A stretch of DNA of 64,000 bases from SHAN690 sp023262195 (GCA_038142005.1 JAYQJE010000003.1:124001-188000), one strand, 5' to 3'. Counted from the stretch's first letter, positions 11,239-21,046 are shown. A program made the numbers and translations. Notes: generated by a model from the sequence alone, not told the origin.

Positions 11239-11847
11239 TGCTGTATAATCAACGATTTGTGCGTTTGGTTGTTTTCAATTGTGATCAAAATATATGGTCC
11301 GGCTGCGAGATTGGTGGTATTTATTGATTGAACGGTTCCTTCTGAAATTGATGGTTTGATCCCACAACTCCAACACTCGCGTAGTGCTATCAGGATTTAA
11401 AAAATCTGGATGATTCAAACCTAGTCCCGCATCAACTACCCCAATGATTACACCATCACCAGTAAAGCTACTGTGCAGTCCATCGAGTCCATTATGCACC
11501 GAATTCACACGCGTATGTACCCTTGATTCGTTGAGCAAAAGCATTCCTCTCTTCAATTCGAAATGAATGGCCTGCACAAAAGGCGCCTTGTCAAGCTCCA
11601 TCAAGTATTGATAAGGCATGGCCACAGCCCAATACCGACCCACACTGCGTTTGATCACACCATTGCGGGCCTTTATAAATTGCTTTAAATCAGGTTGTGG
11701 AGCTTTTAAATAAAGATGTATCAATGCATTGGGGGCGATTACATCCATGGTTTTTATCGCTAAGGGCAAATGCGTTTTTCTATCGCCCTGGGCATCGCCC
11801 GCGAAGACAATCATTAATACCAACACTATGCTTAAAACCGGTCTCAT
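11239..11847 (-). pseudogene. Subtilisin-like protease with internal deletion (N-terminus plus Por tail only)
   Basis: A signal peptide (MRPVLSIVLVLMIVFAGDAQ), a propeptide and the Asp-motif strand GVIIGVVDAGLGLNHPDF (DAG instead of the usual DTG) are followed by RVLELWDQT. The next bases jump, in another frame, to SEGTVQSINTTNLAAGPYIL and SLIIQQ-stop, a typical end of a type IX sorting domain. The His and Ser catalytic regions are absent, so about 250 or more codons are missing at a junction near 11345-11356. The tail's TGA overlaps the ATG of the next subtilase, and the gene's own ATG overlaps the end of the HSDR_N gene. This shows a once intact tandem pair of proteases. Confidence 0.8.
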
Positions 11848-12323
11848 TTGTGCTCAGGCAAATCCTTAATAGAGACGAATTTCCCTAAATCAGGTCTAAA
11901 CTCGAAATAAAAGTGGTGCAACCCATTGGTCAATGCCACCAATCTTGGATTGATAACCGAAGCGTAAGTCAACACCTGCTGTAAAGTATCTTCCGTAATT
12001 TTTACAGTGGGCGCTTTGCACTCTGCGATAAGCCAATAAGAATGATCGGAGTTGATCACAGCAATGTCGGGACGTTTCACCACGTTGCCATATTCAACTT
12101 TAAACTCAGTTAAAATGTTTGCCGGACCAACGGACTTAGCCTCTTTCAAATAATTAAGGTAATGCTGCCGCACCCACTCTTCTGGCGTGAGGTTGATGAA
12201 TTTCTGGCGATTTTGATCAAATATTTGAATCAGCCCATCCACACTTCTAACTTTGGCCTTTGTTGGGGGCAGATTTAAGGGCGGATATTTTTTTCTGTCA
12301 ATCAAACGCTCAATATAGCACAT
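11844..12323 (-). CDS. HSDR_N-type nuclease-domain protein (stand-alone)
   Basis: A 159-residue protein matching the type I restriction enzyme R-subunit N-terminal domain in its stand-alone Bacteroidota form. Landmarks are FINLTPEEWVRQHYLNYL and the PD-(D/E)XK core RPDIAVIN then YWLIAECKAP (Asp, Glu-x-Lys), followed by TYASVINPRLVALTNGLHHF. No HsdM, HsdS or helicase part is present, so it is not a restriction system; the role is unknown, perhaps DNA processing. It is divergent from holA, with the two start codons sharing the palindrome CATG. Its 3' end overlaps the subtilase ATG. Confidence 0.8.
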   Translation of the reverse strand: MCYIERLIDRKKYPPLNLPPTKAKVRSVDGLIQIFDQNRQKFINLTPEEWVRQHYLNYLKEAKSVGPANILTEFKVEYGNVVKRPDIAVINSDHSYWLIAECKAPTVKITEDTLQQVLTYASVINPRLVALTNGLHHFYFEFRPDLGKFVSIKDLPEHK

Positions 12324-13341
12324 GGCGAATTTAGCAGAGTATACTCAGACCATTTCGAACTTAAAAAGCGGAAAATATGCTCCGATTTATCTGTTGCACG
12401 GAGACGAACCGTTCTTCATTGATAAGGTCAGCCACTTCATTGAAAAGAAAGTACTGGCCGAGCACGAACGTGATTTCAATCAGCACGTTTTTTATGGCCG
12501 TGATTTAGATATTGACATGCTCCGAGAAACACTTCGCAGGTTTCCTGTAATGGCAGAACGACAGGTGGTTATCGTAAGAGAAGCACAAGACTTCAAAGAC
12601 CGCTGGGCAGATTTCATTGACTACTTTAATAACCCATCTACCACTACAATATTGGTTCTTGACTTTAAGTACAAGAAAGCAGATGGAAAGACAAAATGGG
12701 TAAAAGCCATCAAAAAAAATGGCGTAGTCATGGAGTCAAAAAAGGTGTATGAAAGCGATATGCCAGGACTCATTGACAGCTTTGTGAAAGGAAGAAAGTA
12801 TCGCATAGAGCACAGAGCCGTGCAGCTTATGGTGGAAAACATTGGAATGGACTTGGAAAAGGCTGAGCTTGAAATTGAAAAGCTCACCATCAATGTGCCT
12901 TTATCCAAGGAAATCACCGTAGATGATGTAAAGAAAAACATTGGCAACACTCGTGAATACTCACGTTACGAATACCTGGACGCGCTCTCAAATAAAGATC
13001 ATGTGAAAAGCTACAAAATAGCTCAGGTAATGGGCAAGAATGATAAAACACATCCAATAGTTTTGACAGTGAGTGCTCTGTTTGATCATTTCTCCAAAAC
13101 CATGGTCTATCATTCATTGAAAGATAAAAGCACCAATGCAGCCATGCGCGCATTAGGACTTTGGATACCATTTCAGGTTCAAAAAATCTCTGATACAGCT
13201 CGCAATTATGACCAACGAAAGCTGGCGCAAATCATATCCGAGTTGCGCATAATTGATGCGCGAAGCAAAGGCGCTAGCATCGCCAATTCTGCGCGGAGCG
13301 AAGATTTGCTTAAGGAGCTTACCTATAAGATTCTAAACTAG
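12322..13341 (+). CDS. holA: DNA polymerase III subunit delta
   Basis: The clamp-loader subunit that opens the beta sliding clamp. The N-terminal ATPase-like domain begins with KSGKYAPIYLLHGDEPFFID. The middle has VIVREAQDFKD and LVLDFKYKKADGKTKW, and a C-terminal clamp-loader collar follows (VLTVSALFDHFSKTMVYH). The length of 339 residues is normal. It is convergent with rsmG, overlapping by 4 bases. Confidence 0.92.
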   Translation: MANLAEYTQTISNLKSGKYAPIYLLHGDEPFFIDKVSHFIEKKVLAEHERDFNQHVFYGRDLDIDMLRETLRRFPVMAERQVVIVREAQDFKDRWADFIDYFNNPSTTTILVLDFKYKKADGKTKWVKAIKKNGVVMESKKVYESDMPGLIDSFVKGRKYRIEHRAVQLMVENIGMDLEKAELEIEKLTINVPLSKEITVDDVKKNIGNTREYSRYEYLDALSNKDHVKSYKIAQVMGKNDKTHPIVLTVSALFDHFSKTMVYHSLKDKSTNAAMRALGLWIPFQVQKISDTARNYDQRKLAQIISELRIIDARSKGASIANSARSEDLLKELTYKILN

Positions 13342-13970
13342 CGCAAGCGAAGCCAAACAAGCTTATTCGTTTCAAAAAACGGGTCGGTAAACCAATCGGA
13401 TAGGTACCAAAAACGATAGTTGACATTCAACGCATCAACATCGTCTTGAAAATCACCTCCTTTAATGTAAAGCAAGCCATTGGGCAATTCATGGTTACTC
13501 TTCTGCTTGAACTTTCCTTTTAACCACATTGCCATTTGTGGCAAAGGTTTCACGGCTCTACTGACTATAAAGTCAAATTGATCTTGCACCTCCTCCATCC
13601 TACCCCAATGAGTCTGTACGTTGGTTATTCCCAGCTCATCGGCCATGTGCTGAGCCGCCTTCACCTTTTTACCGATGGAATCAATTAGGGTAAACTGCGC
13701 TTCAGGAAAAATAATTGCCAATGGCAAACCAGGCAATCCGCCACCCGTGCCTACATCTGCCACCTTAGCTCCAGGCTTGAACTTTATGGCTTGTGCTATC
13801 GACAATGAATGCAGTATGTGACGCGTAAAAAAGTTGTCCATGTCTTTGCGCGACACAAGGTTGATCTGCGCATTTGTTTCGCGAAAAACACTGGCAAATT
13901 GATCCAGCTGATTGAGCTGATCATCGGAGAGCCAATCAAGGTTTGACTTCAGTAATTCTACCGATTCCAC
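13338..13970 (-). CDS. rsmG: 16S rRNA (guanine-527-N7)-methyltransferase
   Basis: A SAM-dependent methyltransferase acting on the 530 loop of 16S rRNA. The N-terminus has TNAQINLVSRKD and FFTRHILHSLS, motif I is VADVGTGGGLPGLPLA (about residues 70-84), and there is IDSIGKK and the post-motif FDFIVSRAVKPL. The 210 residues are complete. It immediately follows the ECF sigma gene (no gap). Confidence 0.95.
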   Translation of the reverse strand: MESVELLKSNLDWLSDDQLNQLDQFASVFRETNAQINLVSRKDMDNFFTRHILHSLSIAQAIKFKPGAKVADVGTGGGLPGLPLAIIFPEAQFTLIDSIGKKVKAAQHMADELGITNVQTHWGRMEEVQDQFDFIVSRAVKPLPQMAMWLKGKFKQKSNHELPNGLLYIKGGDFQDDVDALNVNYRFWYLSDWFTDPFFETNKLVWLRLR

Positions 13971-14576
13971 TTATATCTTATTGATGGTGTGCTTGAGTAT
14001 TTCATGCATCAACTCACGCGCGCGGAAAAGTTGCGCTTTCACCGTGCCGAGGGGTAATTCCAACTCTTCTGAGATTTCCTCATAGCTCAATTCCTTGAAA
14101 TAGCGCATCTCCACCAGCAACCGATACTTGGGTTTTAATTGCTCTACAATCCGGTGCATTTCTTTGATGCGCTGCCCTCTCATCAGCTTTTCTTCCGGGT
14201 TTAGCACATCAGCTTCTAAGTCAATAGTAGATTCGTCATCATCGTCACTGTAACTAGAATCAATGCTAATTGGGTTTTTCTGCTTCTTCTTTTTCCGAAT
14301 TTGGTCTATGCAATTGTTGGATGCTATTTTGAATAACCAAGTGCTAAACGCCCAGCTTGTATCGTAGCTGGCCAACCTCTTAAAGGCTTTGCCAAATGCC
14401 TCAATGGTTAAATCTTCGGCATCGTCTTTATTGCCGATCATCTTGAGCATCATGTAATAAACGCTTTCGCGATAGAGCCTGAGTAGTTCAGTGTAAGCTC
14501 GCTCGTCACCTTGGAGTGCCCGCTGCACTAATTCGCTATCTCGTTTACTTATCTCGCTCATTCCGTTCGCTTCCAA
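13971..14576 (-). CDS. RNA polymerase sigma factor, ECF (sigma-70) family
   Basis: Region 2 is at about residues 15-85 (LLRLYRESVYYMMLKMIGNKDDAEDLTIEAFGKAF, STWLFKIASNNCIDQIRKKK). An acidic linker (SYSDDDDEST) follows, then region 4 (LVEMRYFKELSYEEISEELELPLGTVKAQLFRARELM). No anti-sigma gene is adjacent. The alternative start MSEISK at 14561 is equally likely. Its 5' end overlaps the upstream glycosyltransferase gene by 19 bases, so it is probably cotranscribed with it and rsmG. Confidence 0.93.
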   Translation of the reverse strand: MEANGMSEISKRDSELVQRALQGDERAYTELLRLYRESVYYMMLKMIGNKDDAEDLTIEAFGKAFKRLASYDTSWAFSTWLFKIASNNCIDQIRKKKKQKNPISIDSSYSDDDDESTIDLEADVLNPEEKLMRGQRIKEMHRIVEQLKPKYRLLVEMRYFKELSYEEISEELELPLGTVKAQLFRARELMHEILKHTINKI

Positions 14577-15664
14577 TCTTTAGGATTGTCCACAACGCTA
14601 AGAATCGAAAATAAGGGATAAACTAGTGTAAGCAAGGGTTGATAGAAAATAAGCGAAAAGGCTTTGCTGTCATACCACATCTTACTCCCAAGTAAATCAA
14701 CCAGATAGCCGAGAATCACGGTTTTAAAAACGAACAAAATGAAAAAGGTAGATAGCATCGGATCAAAATCATGGTAGAAATAAACCAACAATCCAATCGC
14801 AGAAATGAAGTCGGTGAGTTCGAAGAGTCCGAGCATAAAGAGCGTGAGAAACCTATATCGTCTGCCCGTAGTGAGATGCCTTATCTTTTGTGTTTTCCAA
14901 GCGCTCCAAGTCTCGGGTGTTTGAGACAAGGTGAGTGCTTCAGGTGCTAAGCCAATTTGAGCGTTGCTCGCGGCTGACTTTACAAACAAATCATCGTCAC
15001 CGCTGGCCAAGTCTTCGTGGGCAGAAAATCCATTGACATTGCGAAACAAGGTTTTGGTGTAGCCCATGCTCCTGCCCACCGCCATGTAAGCAAATCCCAT
15101 TTTAGCAGCGGTGAAATATTTCAATGCAATAAAGAGCGCATCGAGTCGGTAAAGTTGATTCACAATGCTATTGGAGGGATGAAACATACCGCTGCCAATA
15201 ATGAGGTTTTTACCTTCTGAAAAATGTTTGGCAAAATGAGAAAGCCACTTTGGATTCGAGGGACGGCAATCAGCATCGGTGAATACTAGGTGCTCGTGTG
15301 ATGCACCGTTGATCCCTTCTTTTATGACGCGCTTCTTATTTGCTACCGTATCGTTGTAGTTGCATTCGATATACCTTAGTTCTGGATGCGTTTGCATCAA
15401 TTCTTCGACCACTCTTTTGCTCTGATCGGTACATCGATCGAGCACCACCACTACCTCAAACCTTGCATGATCTTGAGAAAGCACCAAAGGCAATTTCACC
15501 TTAAGGTTTTCTGCCTCATTTCTTGCCGCTATAATTATGGATATGGCTACATCACTTACCCCGCCAGACACGTTGCTCTTGGAACTAAGGCGATAAATGG
15601 CTACGAGCATGATCGATACCATGATCAACTGGCAAGCCACACAAAGCAGAAGGATGGCGCTCAT
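14558..15664 (-). CDS. Membrane-bound glycosyltransferase family 2
   Basis: One N-terminal membrane helix (about residues 2-25), then a cytoplasmic GT-A domain: ISIIIAARNEAENL, VVVLDRCTDQS, the DXD motif FTDADCRPSN, and a catalytic-site QTPETWSAWKTQKIRH region (Q-x-x-R/W-like). Three or so C-terminal membrane helices follow. The arrangement resembles processive or lipid-linked GT2 enzymes. The product is unknown. Confidence 0.85.
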   Translation of the reverse strand: MSAILLLCVACQLIMVSIMLVAIYRLSSKSNVSGGVSDVAISIIIAARNEAENLKVKLPLVLSQDHARFEVVVVLDRCTDQSKRVVEELMQTHPELRYIECNYNDTVANKKRVIKEGINGASHEHLVFTDADCRPSNPKWLSHFAKHFSEGKNLIIGSGMFHPSNSIVNQLYRLDALFIALKYFTAAKMGFAYMAVGRSMGYTKTLFRNVNGFSAHEDLASGDDDLFVKSAASNAQIGLAPEALTLSQTPETWSAWKTQKIRHLTTGRRYRFLTLFMLGLFELTDFISAIGLLVYFYHDFDPMLSTFFILFVFKTVILGYLVDLLGSKMWYDSKAFSLIFYQPLLTLVYPLFSILSVVDNPKDWKRTE

Positions 15665-15668
15665 GTGA

Positions 15669-15926
15669 TTATCGGTAAAAAACCAAATATGCGATGGAGA
15701 GCAGTAAGGCTAGTACCACTAAAAAGGTCTTGTTGGATTTGATGTTGGAAGACCTGCGTTGGTTAGCTCGCCACTGTCGGCTCAAATGGCCGTGACTGAG
15801 ACGTGCAGAACCCTCTGCCTTTATTTGCGCCTTTCGGGCTTCAATGTACTCTTTGGTTTCATCATAATAGAGCGGTTTGTAGTTAAACCGCTTGGGCTGC
15901 CGTTGTTTGAATAAAAATCGAATCAC
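15669..15926 (-). CDS. Small basic membrane protein, conserved in Bacteroidota
   Basis: The N-terminus is basic and aromatic (FLFKQRQPKRFNYKPLYYDETKEYIEAR), the middle is Arg/Gln-rich (SRQWRANQRRSSN) and one helix ends the protein (TFLVVLALLLSIAYLVFYR). I recall similar unnamed proteins in the phylum. A longer reading from 15998 would include the terminator hairpin at 15985-16012, so the start is lower: GTG at 15926 (chosen) or ATG at 15971. It lies 5 bases from the glycosyltransferase gene and is probably the first gene of that operon. Confidence 0.6.
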   Translation of the reverse strand: MIRFLFKQRQPKRFNYKPLYYDETKEYIEARKAQIKAEGSARLSHGHLSRQWRANQRRSSNIKSNKTFLVVLALLLSIAYLVFYR

Positions 15927-15984
15927 CAAACAAAGATTATAAAAATGAACTCCATCCGAATAGTTCCACATAATGATTAAAGCA

Positions 15985-16014
15985 AAAAACCCGATCAATT
16001 GACCGGGCTTTTCA
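15985..16014 (-). terminator. Rho-independent terminator of the SPOR-protein gene
   Basis: On the minus strand GCCCGGTCAATTGATCGGG forms a 9-bp stem with one mismatch, followed directly by TTTTTTGC. It lies about 125 bases after the stop of the SPOR gene. Confidence 0.65.
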
Positions 16015-16138
16015 TCGAAACTTAACCTAACAAAACCTAACCTTCTTCTTGAAAGTCAACTGTAAGTAAGGCCTAATTTTTCAATTTGATAAATCAAATC
16101 GCGAATGCGGAGGAAATGGATTAGTAGACGGTATCGGC

Positions 16139-17650
16139 TTAAAAATCGGCCTTACGTGACTTTTTATCGTTTACGTTGGGAGTTTCGATCGGTTGCTTGG
16201 CTGTGTATTCAATCGCTTCTCTTAATGGAATTTTTATACCTCGATTAAACGCCACAATGAATGCATCCTCAATGCCTTTTTCCTTAAGCATATCACGATG
16301 CGTTACTGCCTTAGCATAGGTATCAAAACCCGTTACGGTTAAAATGGTCAATCCATTTTGATGGTACTCCGTATTCCCTCGACCTCGAGGTAATTCTCGG
16401 CAATGGCACTAGGCAATAACGCTGCGAAAGCGCCAATTTGCACCCGATAATCTACGTCACCCTCTATATGCCAATCGATATTTGAAGCGCCAATGCCCAA
16501 CACTTCTTCTGTATAAGTCGGTTGGTTGATGTCCACAATAAATGCGTCCTTATAGCCTTTCTCAATGAGTTTATCCTTGAGCGACTCCGCTTGGCCACGG
16601 TATGGAAAACGACCAATCACATATCGGAAAATGCCATTCTCATCTACATAAACCTCCACGTTCTTTAGATCTTCAAATTCCCGAGTTGGTTTCAGATCAA
16701 TCAACGCTGCTACCTGAACCCCATACTGAGAGCTGAGTGTGGTATAGTTGATCTCACGGGTTCGTAAATTTTCCCAATCGCTGAATGGAATGAGTCGTTC
16801 CTTCATCTGTGGCTCTCTACGCTCTTTAATCTCTTCGATTATCTCCTGCCCTGCCTTTTCTTCTTCGGTGAGTTCGGTTTCCATAACTTCCTCCCTCACT
16901 TCTGCTATTTCAGGCTCTGGTGTTGGCTCCACCTTCGGCTCTGGTATTGGATCTGGTTTCGGTTCTACTTTTGGCTCTGGCTCTTTCTTTTCTTCTACCT
17001 CAGGTGTAGGTTCATCTACGGGCTCAGGAGCCGGATCTTCCTTTGCGATTTCACAACTTCCTCATCAAGCTTCTTTTCCTCTACCTCCTCCACGGGCTCT
17101 TCTTCCACTGGCGGTTCCAAAGCCTCCTCCTCTTCAGTAACCTCTGAGGCCAACTCTAAGGATTCTTCGCCATTTTTCTCTAGGTTGCACTCGCGCACCC
17201 ATTTTTGACCATCCACCAAATAGTATTCATCGCTGTATGAGTAAACCTGGTAAAACTTATTGAGTGCACCCAATGCTTTCTCGCACTGACCGTTTTTGGC
17301 ATAGGCTATTGTCAGGTAGTAGTAAACATATTCTGGTGCTCTGCGCTCTTTGTTTGATCCGGATTGGTAGTCTGTTACATAAAGTTTCGAAGCTTCTTCT
17401 AATAGGCCGACTGCCTTTTGTATTTCTTTATCCTCTTTCACATAGCACAGCCCAAGGAGGTAGTTTAAATTGGCATTTTTTGGATCAGCCCCCACAATTT
17501 CTCCAAAATAGGAATGGCTTCCTGTAGTTTGTGATTAGCCAAATGCAACTTGGCCGCATTAAAATCTTCTCGTTGATTTTGAGCAAATGCAGCAGTAACA
17601 ACAAGGGTGCTGGTGAATAAGATCAGCAAGTGCTTTGGCAGTTTAATCAT
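16139..17650 (-). pseudogene. SPOR-like / TPR-like exported protein, three frameshifts
   Basis: A signal peptide (MIKLPKHLLILFTSTLVVTA, then AFAQ) is followed by a TPR-like part (LHLANHKLQEAIPILEK, NYLLGLCYVKEDKEIQKAV, YLTIAYAKNGQCEKALGAL). A long Glu/Pro-rich linker (PEPKPDPIPEPKVEP) comes next, then two or three SPOR-like repeats (RYVIGRFPYRGQAESLKDKL, DYRVQIGAFAALLPSAI, VTGFDTYAKAVTHRDMLKEKG). Frame breaks occur near 17480, 17040 and 16370. SPOR domains bind denuded peptidoglycan, so an outer-membrane/cell-wall-linked role is plausible. Joined length is about 500 residues. Confidence 0.7.
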
Positions 17651-17729
17651 AGTATATCAAACTTAGTTTAGTCGCGTGCACAAGGCACGAGCAATCCGCG
17701 GAATTATCGACACAAGAATGTAAATAGGG

Positions 17730-18632
17730 TCAAAACGAAAGCTCGCAAAGGATAGCGTGGTGATCAGAAGCGGTAGGAACCACAGAAACTTCCTGAGCGC
17801 TCATCCCATGACCAGAAAAGATATGATCAACACGAATGGGCAACCAATCGAGGCTTGAACGCCAACCGTTACCAGTTTCACGCAAAAGATCCTTGTGCTG
17901 TTCAGCAAACAATTCATAGGCAGTCATGCCTGGAGTGGCGTTAAAATCGCCTGCGATGAGCATTGGGTTGTGTATGGATACTTTGTTCAAAATCATTTCA
18001 GCCTGCAGCCCTTGTTTGGACATTACATGTGATGGAGTTAGGTATGAGTGATCTGATTTAGGTAACCGAAAATTGAAGCTTTGCAGATGCAGGTTTACCA
18101 ACCAAAGGGGTTGATTATTTATAGCCACCGAAAACAATACTGCTTCATTGGTAGGTCCAGATTGCTCGAAGATTTTCTCCCAATTTTCTATGGGATATTT
18201 TGAAAACACCGCCACTCCGAAAATATTGTCTTTTTGAGGTTCAAAACGATGATAAGGCATGGCCAAATCATCCGCATAGTTCTGCGCTACCGACTGCACA
18301 TCCGGCCATTTATGATACAAACCAAACTCTTGTAGCAAAACTACATCGGCATCCAATTGTCGGAGTTCGTCTGCAATGGACTTAGCCACCACGGTATCAT
18401 TTTGAAATTGCCCTACGTTGAGCGTAACCAGCCGATATGACGCTGTTTCACTTCCAAAACCGAAATGCAGCGATGCATTTTTCCAGATGAAAAGCGATAT
18501 AAATATGGACATAACCAGCACCGGAACCAGCGGACTCCTTTTTATGCCAGCAACGATAAAACAGAGAAGAATGCTGAAGACGCACAGTCCGGGTAATGAT
18601 GCCCAAAACAAGTTATACGCAATAGCAATCAT
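17730..18632 (-). CDS. Endonuclease/exonuclease/phosphatase family protein with N-terminal membrane helices
   Basis: Two to three hydrophobic segments within the first 60 residues anchor a periplasmic or extracytoplasmic EEP domain. Motifs are RLVTLNVGQF, VVLLQEFG (catalytic Glu), WLVNLHLQSF, IAGDFNATP (Asp-x-Asn) and VDHIFSG...ASDHHAI (catalytic His). The 300 residues are complete. Substrates of these Bacteroidota proteins are unknown; DNA or phosphoesters are possible. Confidence 0.85.
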   Translation of the reverse strand: MIAIAYNLFWASLPGLCVFSILLCFIVAGIKRSPLVPVLVMSIFISLFIWKNASLHFGFGSETASYRLVTLNVGQFQNDTVVAKSIADELRQLDADVVLLQEFGLYHKWPDVQSVAQNYADDLAMPYHRFEPQKDNIFGVAVFSKYPIENWEKIFEQSGPTNEAVLFSVAINNQPLWLVNLHLQSFNFRLPKSDHSYLTPSHVMSKQGLQAEMILNKVSIHNPMLIAGDFNATPGMTAYELFAEQHKDLLRETGNGWRSSLDWLPIRVDHIFSGHGMSAQEVSVVPTASDHHAILCELSF

Positions 18633-18656
18633 CGGATGAACAAAATAACCCTTGGG

Positions 18657-19337
18657 CTAACCATTGGTGGGGTAATTTCTTGCCCCAAATATTGCACTGC
18701 CCACCCTCACCATAGTGGAACCACACTCGATGGCCAACTTGTAATCGCCACTCATGCCCATGGATAAATGATTCATCTCCACATGCTTTGGAGTATCCGA
18801 GGCTTTAATGTCTTCAAATAGTTGCTTCAGCCCCTTGAACTCACTTTTAATTTGATCGGTATTGTCAGTGTTGGTAGCCATGCCCATCAAACCAACCACT
18901 CGAATATGCTCGAGCTCTTGTAACTCAGTGGAAGCAATCAACGTTCGCACTTCTTTCTCATCCATACCAAATTTGGTGTCTTCCTTGGCAATGAACACCT
19001 GAATGAGGCAATCAATAACACGTTCGTTTTGCTTGGCACGTTTGTTAATCTCCTTGAGCAACTTCAGGCTATCTACCCCGTGAATCAAATGAACGAATGG
19101 CGCAATGTATTTCACCTTGTTGCGCTGCAAATGACCAATCAGGTGCCAACGGATGTCTGATGGCATCGTTTCGCTTTTAGCAACCATTTCTTGCGCTTTG
19201 TTCTCCCCGAAATGACGGTGCCCTGTATCATAGGCCTCCATCACCTTTTCGGCAGGGTGCGTTTTCGATACCGCGATTAGTTCAACGTGATCTGGAAGCT
19301 CGGCTTTTAAGCCATTTAAATTCTCTGCTATGCTCAT
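18657..19337 (-). CDS. YggS-family pyridoxal-phosphate homeostasis protein
   Basis: A PLP-binding TIM-barrel protein (COG0325, PLPBP). Lys25 in IAVSKTHP is the PLP lysine, followed by FGENKAQE, WHLIGHLQRNKVKYI, MGMAT and LSMGMSGDYKLAI.CGSTMVRVGSAIFG. It controls free PLP and amino/keto acid pools rather than catalysing a known reaction. The 226 residues are complete. A CATATTTG element 3-10 bases before the ATG resembles the Bacteroidota -7 box. Confidence 0.93.
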   Translation of the reverse strand: MSIAENLNGLKAELPDHVELIAVSKTHPAEKVMEAYDTGHRHFGENKAQEMVAKSETMPSDIRWHLIGHLQRNKVKYIAPFVHLIHGVDSLKLLKEINKRAKQNERVIDCLIQVFIAKEDTKFGMDEKEVRTLIASTELQELEHIRVVGLMGMATNTDNTDQIKSEFKGLKQLFEDIKASDTPKHVEMNHLSMGMSGDYKLAIECGSTMVRVGSAIFGARNYPTNG

Positions 19338-19373
19338 GGTGCAAATATGCGCATCGTCAATTTGAACCGATCG

Positions 19374-20190
19374 TTAAGACTCGTCTTGCATGACTTCGCA
19401 AACACACCGAAAACCAATCTTTGAGGATGCGGATTCTGAAAGTTGTGGAATTGATGAATCTTCGTCTTTATCAGTATTCCAAGAGCCGCCAACATGCATA
19501 TTTTCTTCCTGCACCCATTCGCTCACATTTCCAACAATGTTGTATACACCGTATTGGTTTGGCCAGTAGCTCTTTACTGGTGCCGTGATATCCGCACCAT
19601 CATTCGATGTGCTGGCAACACCCATTTTATCAATAGGGTCTCTTTTAAATTAAATCGGGCCATTCCTCGATACTTACTCTTTCCCTCATCGCCAACCAAG
19701 AATGGCAATTGTTCAAGGTCTGCATACATAAGCTGCCATTCTTCAATTGATGGTAATCGATACAAATACTGAGCAGGTGCTTTCTTCTCCTTTTATTTGC
19801 TGCAAGGTTTTCCTTTACGCGATCGGTGCGCCACGCACAATACCTCATCGCCTGAGTTTGAGTAACGCCCACTACGGGGTAGTCTCTAAACTCAGGATGA
19901 CGCAGGTATAGATTCATCATGACCGAATCACAGCAACCGTTTCCACCCCACACGTTGGTGTCAGGAAAGGCATCTTGATATTCAGCTGACTTTCGGCCAG
20001 ATTTTTCTGCAATCCAGTGGAGATACTCGTTCCAATTCAAATTCGTAATCTCGGTTTGATCGTAGTACAATGAATTCGAAACCTTGACTACTCCGGGAAG
20101 CACTTTGCTGTAATCGGGTTCTTTTCCTTTTCCGAACATAAATATGAGCGACATGGGCACTAAGAGGTAATAAAGTCTCGTTGTTGACAT
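19374..20190 (-). pseudogene. SUMF1/formylglycine-generating-enzyme-like protein, frameshifted
   Basis: The N-terminal part (KVSNSLYYDQTEITNLNWNEYL, DYPVVGVTQTQAMRYCAWRTDRV) and the later frames (YRLPSIEEWQLMYADL; QYGVYNIVGNVSEWVQEE, HVGGSWNTDKDED, KIGFRCVCEV) are the ordered core of the SUMF1 fold. In Bacteroidota these are often gliding/secretion (GldK/J-like) or surface proteins. Frame breaks lie near 19790 and 19640. A hydrophobic N-terminus (LYYLLVPMSLIFMF) indicates export. Confidence 0.75.
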
Positions 20191-20272
20191 GCGATTAAAT
20201 TCGATATTGTGGGTGTAACCTCAAATGGTTATTGTTAATTCACCCGAAAGTAACCCTGATAAATCAAAGCAT

Positions 20273-21046
20273 ATGAAATCAAAGGAGGAAATCGTTTCAA
20301 ATTGGCTACCCAGATACACAGGTAGTGCGCTGGACCAATTTTCAAAATACATTCTGCTGACCAACTTCGACAACTATGTAGCACGGTTTGCCGATAAACA
20401 TGGGGTTGAAGTAATTAGTAAAGACAAGGCCATGCCCACAGCACATGCCGATGGCATCAGCATTATCAATTTTGGGATGGGTAGCCCAAATGCCGCTACC
20501 ATTATGGATTTGCTCTCGGCCATAGACCCAAAGGCCGTGTTGTTTTTAGGCAAGTGTGGAGGACTGAAATCCAAGAGCCGCGTGGGCGATTTTATTCTAC
20601 CCTTGGCCGGAATTAGAGGCGAGGGAACGTCCAACGATTATTTTCCACCAGAAGTTCCAGCGCTGCCGGCCTTTACGTTGCAGCGCTCGGTTTCTTCTAC
20701 CATTCGAGATAAAGGAATGGACTATTGGACAGGCACGGTTTACACCACCAACAGGCGTGTTTGGGAGCATGACGACCGATTCAAAACTTATCTCAGAGAG
20801 ATTAGAGCTATGGCCATTGACATGGAAACCACTACCCTATTTTCAGCTGGATTTTACAACCAAATTCCAATCGGAGCGCTTCTGCTTGTTACCGACCAAC
20901 CGATGGTTCCTGAAGGAGTGAAAACGGATGTAAGCGATAAAAATGTCACCGAAAAGTTTGTGGATGCTCATATTCAAATCGGTATTGACGCGCTCAAGGA
21001 GATTCGAGAAGAAGGGCGTTCGGTTCGGCATTTAAGGTTTGAGTAA
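20273..21046 (+). CDS. amn: AMP nucleosidase
   Basis: Hydrolyses AMP to adenine and ribose 5-phosphate. This is the short Bacteroidota form, about 257 residues, of the nucleoside phosphorylase fold: ISIINFGMGSPNAATIMDLL, AVLFLGKCGGLK, the base/ribose-binding MAIDMETTTLFSAGF and LLLVTDQPMVPEGVK. I use the ATG at 20273 (KSKEEIVSNWLPRYTG), where homologues begin; an in-frame ATG at 20225 exists. It is convergent with the radical SAM gene. Confidence 0.9.
   Translation: MKSKEEIVSNWLPRYTGSALDQFSKYILLTNFDNYVARFADKHGVEVISKDKAMPTAHADGISIINFGMGSPNAATIMDLLSAIDPKAVLFLGKCGGLKSKSRVGDFILPLAGIRGEGTSNDYFPPEVPALPAFTLQRSVSSTIRDKGMDYWTGTVYTTNRRVWEHDDRFKTYLREIRAMAIDMETTTLFSAGFYNQIPIGALLLVTDQPMVPEGVKTDVSDKNVTEKFVDAHIQIGIDALKEIREEGRSVRHLRFE

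Noticed and set aside
11844..12323. Restriction-modification or defence system
   Set aside because: Only the HSDR_N-type domain is present. There is no methylase, specificity subunit or helicase nearby, and the neighbours are proteases and holA.
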